Part shown: piece after piece, positions 6,317 to 6,567 of the stretch
Numbering within the stretch: position 1 is the first letter of the stretch
Layout of the letters: each line of letters begins with the position of its first letter
Assembly (NCBI GenBank): GCA_946624335.1
Contig: CAMOSA010000135.1
Location: forward strand, 1 to 6,567
Reading direction: 5' to 3'
Source: an uncultured Prevotellaceae bacterium
GTDB taxonomy: Bacteria > Bacteroidota > Bacteroidia > Bacteroidales > Bacteroidaceae
DNA length: 6,567 nt
The notes under the pieces: model-generated
What the model was told of the DNA's origin: nothing
The model's input: only the letters and a program-made list of their open reading frames with translations
Database searches by the model: none
Position numbers and translations under genes: made by a program

Positions 6317-6567
6317 CTAGGGGTAAAGGGTCTTGACGTCAGAAGGTATGGCGGGCGCACCAGGTGTCCTTCCGAGCGGTTTGATGCTGAGGTTGTCGAA
6401 ATAGGGCGTTGAGATGCTGCGCTCATGCTGGGGAGCTATCAGACCGGCCATACCACGGCGGTAGTGGTCGGACGTGGCGCTGACCACTTCGTGTCCATCG
6501 ACGTAGCCCGTGATCTGGTCGCCGAGGAAGCGCAGGCGCAGGTTGTGCCACTGGCAGGCCGCTATGC
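6317..6567 (-). CDS. Partial gene: C-terminus of a lectin-like domain, probably from a glycan-active enzyme
   Basis: The minus strand is open from the window edge to a TAG at 6317-6319, giving the last 82 residues of a protein whose start lies beyond 6567. Visible landmarks are WHNLRLRFLGDQITGYVDG, then Y-RRGMAGL, then TPYFDNLSIKPLG, followed by a Pro/Ala-rich tail. This order (Trp-x-x-Leu, a Gly turn with a short ligand-like strand, G-x-x-GL, and a final Y/Q-F-D-N-L/F strand) is what I expect at the end of a concanavalin-like beta-sandwich. Examples are the C-terminal lectin domain of GH59 galactosylceramidases and the DUF1080-type domains attached to Bacteroidota glycoside hydrolases. The catalytic part is outside the window, so the enzyme class is a guess. 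The proximity to uronate genes would suit a polysaccharide-degrading enzyme, but the gene is convergent with them and separated by the hairpin. Confidence 0.75.
   Translation of the reverse strand, partial: IAACQWHNLRLRFLGDQITGYVDGHEVVSATSDHYRRGMAGLIAPQHERSISTPYFDNLSIKPLGRTPGAPAIPSDVKTLYP

Noticed and set aside
1..6567. CRISPR arrays, tRNA/rRNA genes, insertion sequences, phage genes
   Set aside because: No regularly spaced repeats, no RNA gene signatures, no transposase or integrase motifs seen on either strand.

Overview
The window reads as a chromosomal stretch of a GC-rich member of the Bacteroidota, probably order Bacteroidales and possibly close to Prevotellaceae. Three things point there. 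Both clear promoters carry the phylum's -7 element (TAnnTTTG, here TATCTTTG twice). No gene start has a Shine-Dalgarno sequence. The proteins resemble Bacteroides/Prevotella versions of their families as I remember them. Genus cannot be fixed from the sequence alone.

Layout: (1) 1-168, a flank with no gene I can support. (2) 169-3108, minus strand, a 979-residue protein that joins two response-regulator receiver-like domains (the first degenerate, the second with a complete phosphorylation pocket) to the ATP-binding domain of PEP synthase / pyruvate phosphate dikinase. It has no recognisable phosphohistidine domain and no PEP/pyruvate barrel. Its role is unknown and it is the most interesting item here. 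(3) 3109-3279, a divergent intergenic region with a promoter for each side. (4) 3280-4716, plus strand, uxaC, uronate isomerase. (5) 4782-6221, plus strand, a hexuronate transporter of the ExuT type (MFS, anion:cation symporter family). (6) 6222-6316, a convergent intergenic region with a perfect 18-bp hairpin. (7) 6317-6567, minus strand, the last 82 residues of a gene that runs off the window and looks like the lectin-like C-terminal domain of a glycan-active enzyme.

uxaC and the transporter form a compact uptake-and-isomerisation unit: import of galacturonate or glucuronate, then conversion to tagaturonate or fructuronate. The later enzymes (UxaB/UxuB, UxaA/UxuA, KdgK, KdgA) are not in the window. 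The partial gene across the hairpin may belong to a neighbouring polysaccharide-use region, but too little is visible to be sure. The PEP-synthase-like gene shares only the intergenic region with the uronate genes; no shared regulation is evident.

At all three complete genes the longest open frame begins at an upstream TTG. Two of these TTGs lie inside or just upstream of the -7 promoter box and the third overlaps the preceding stop codon, so I place all three starts at the next ATG.
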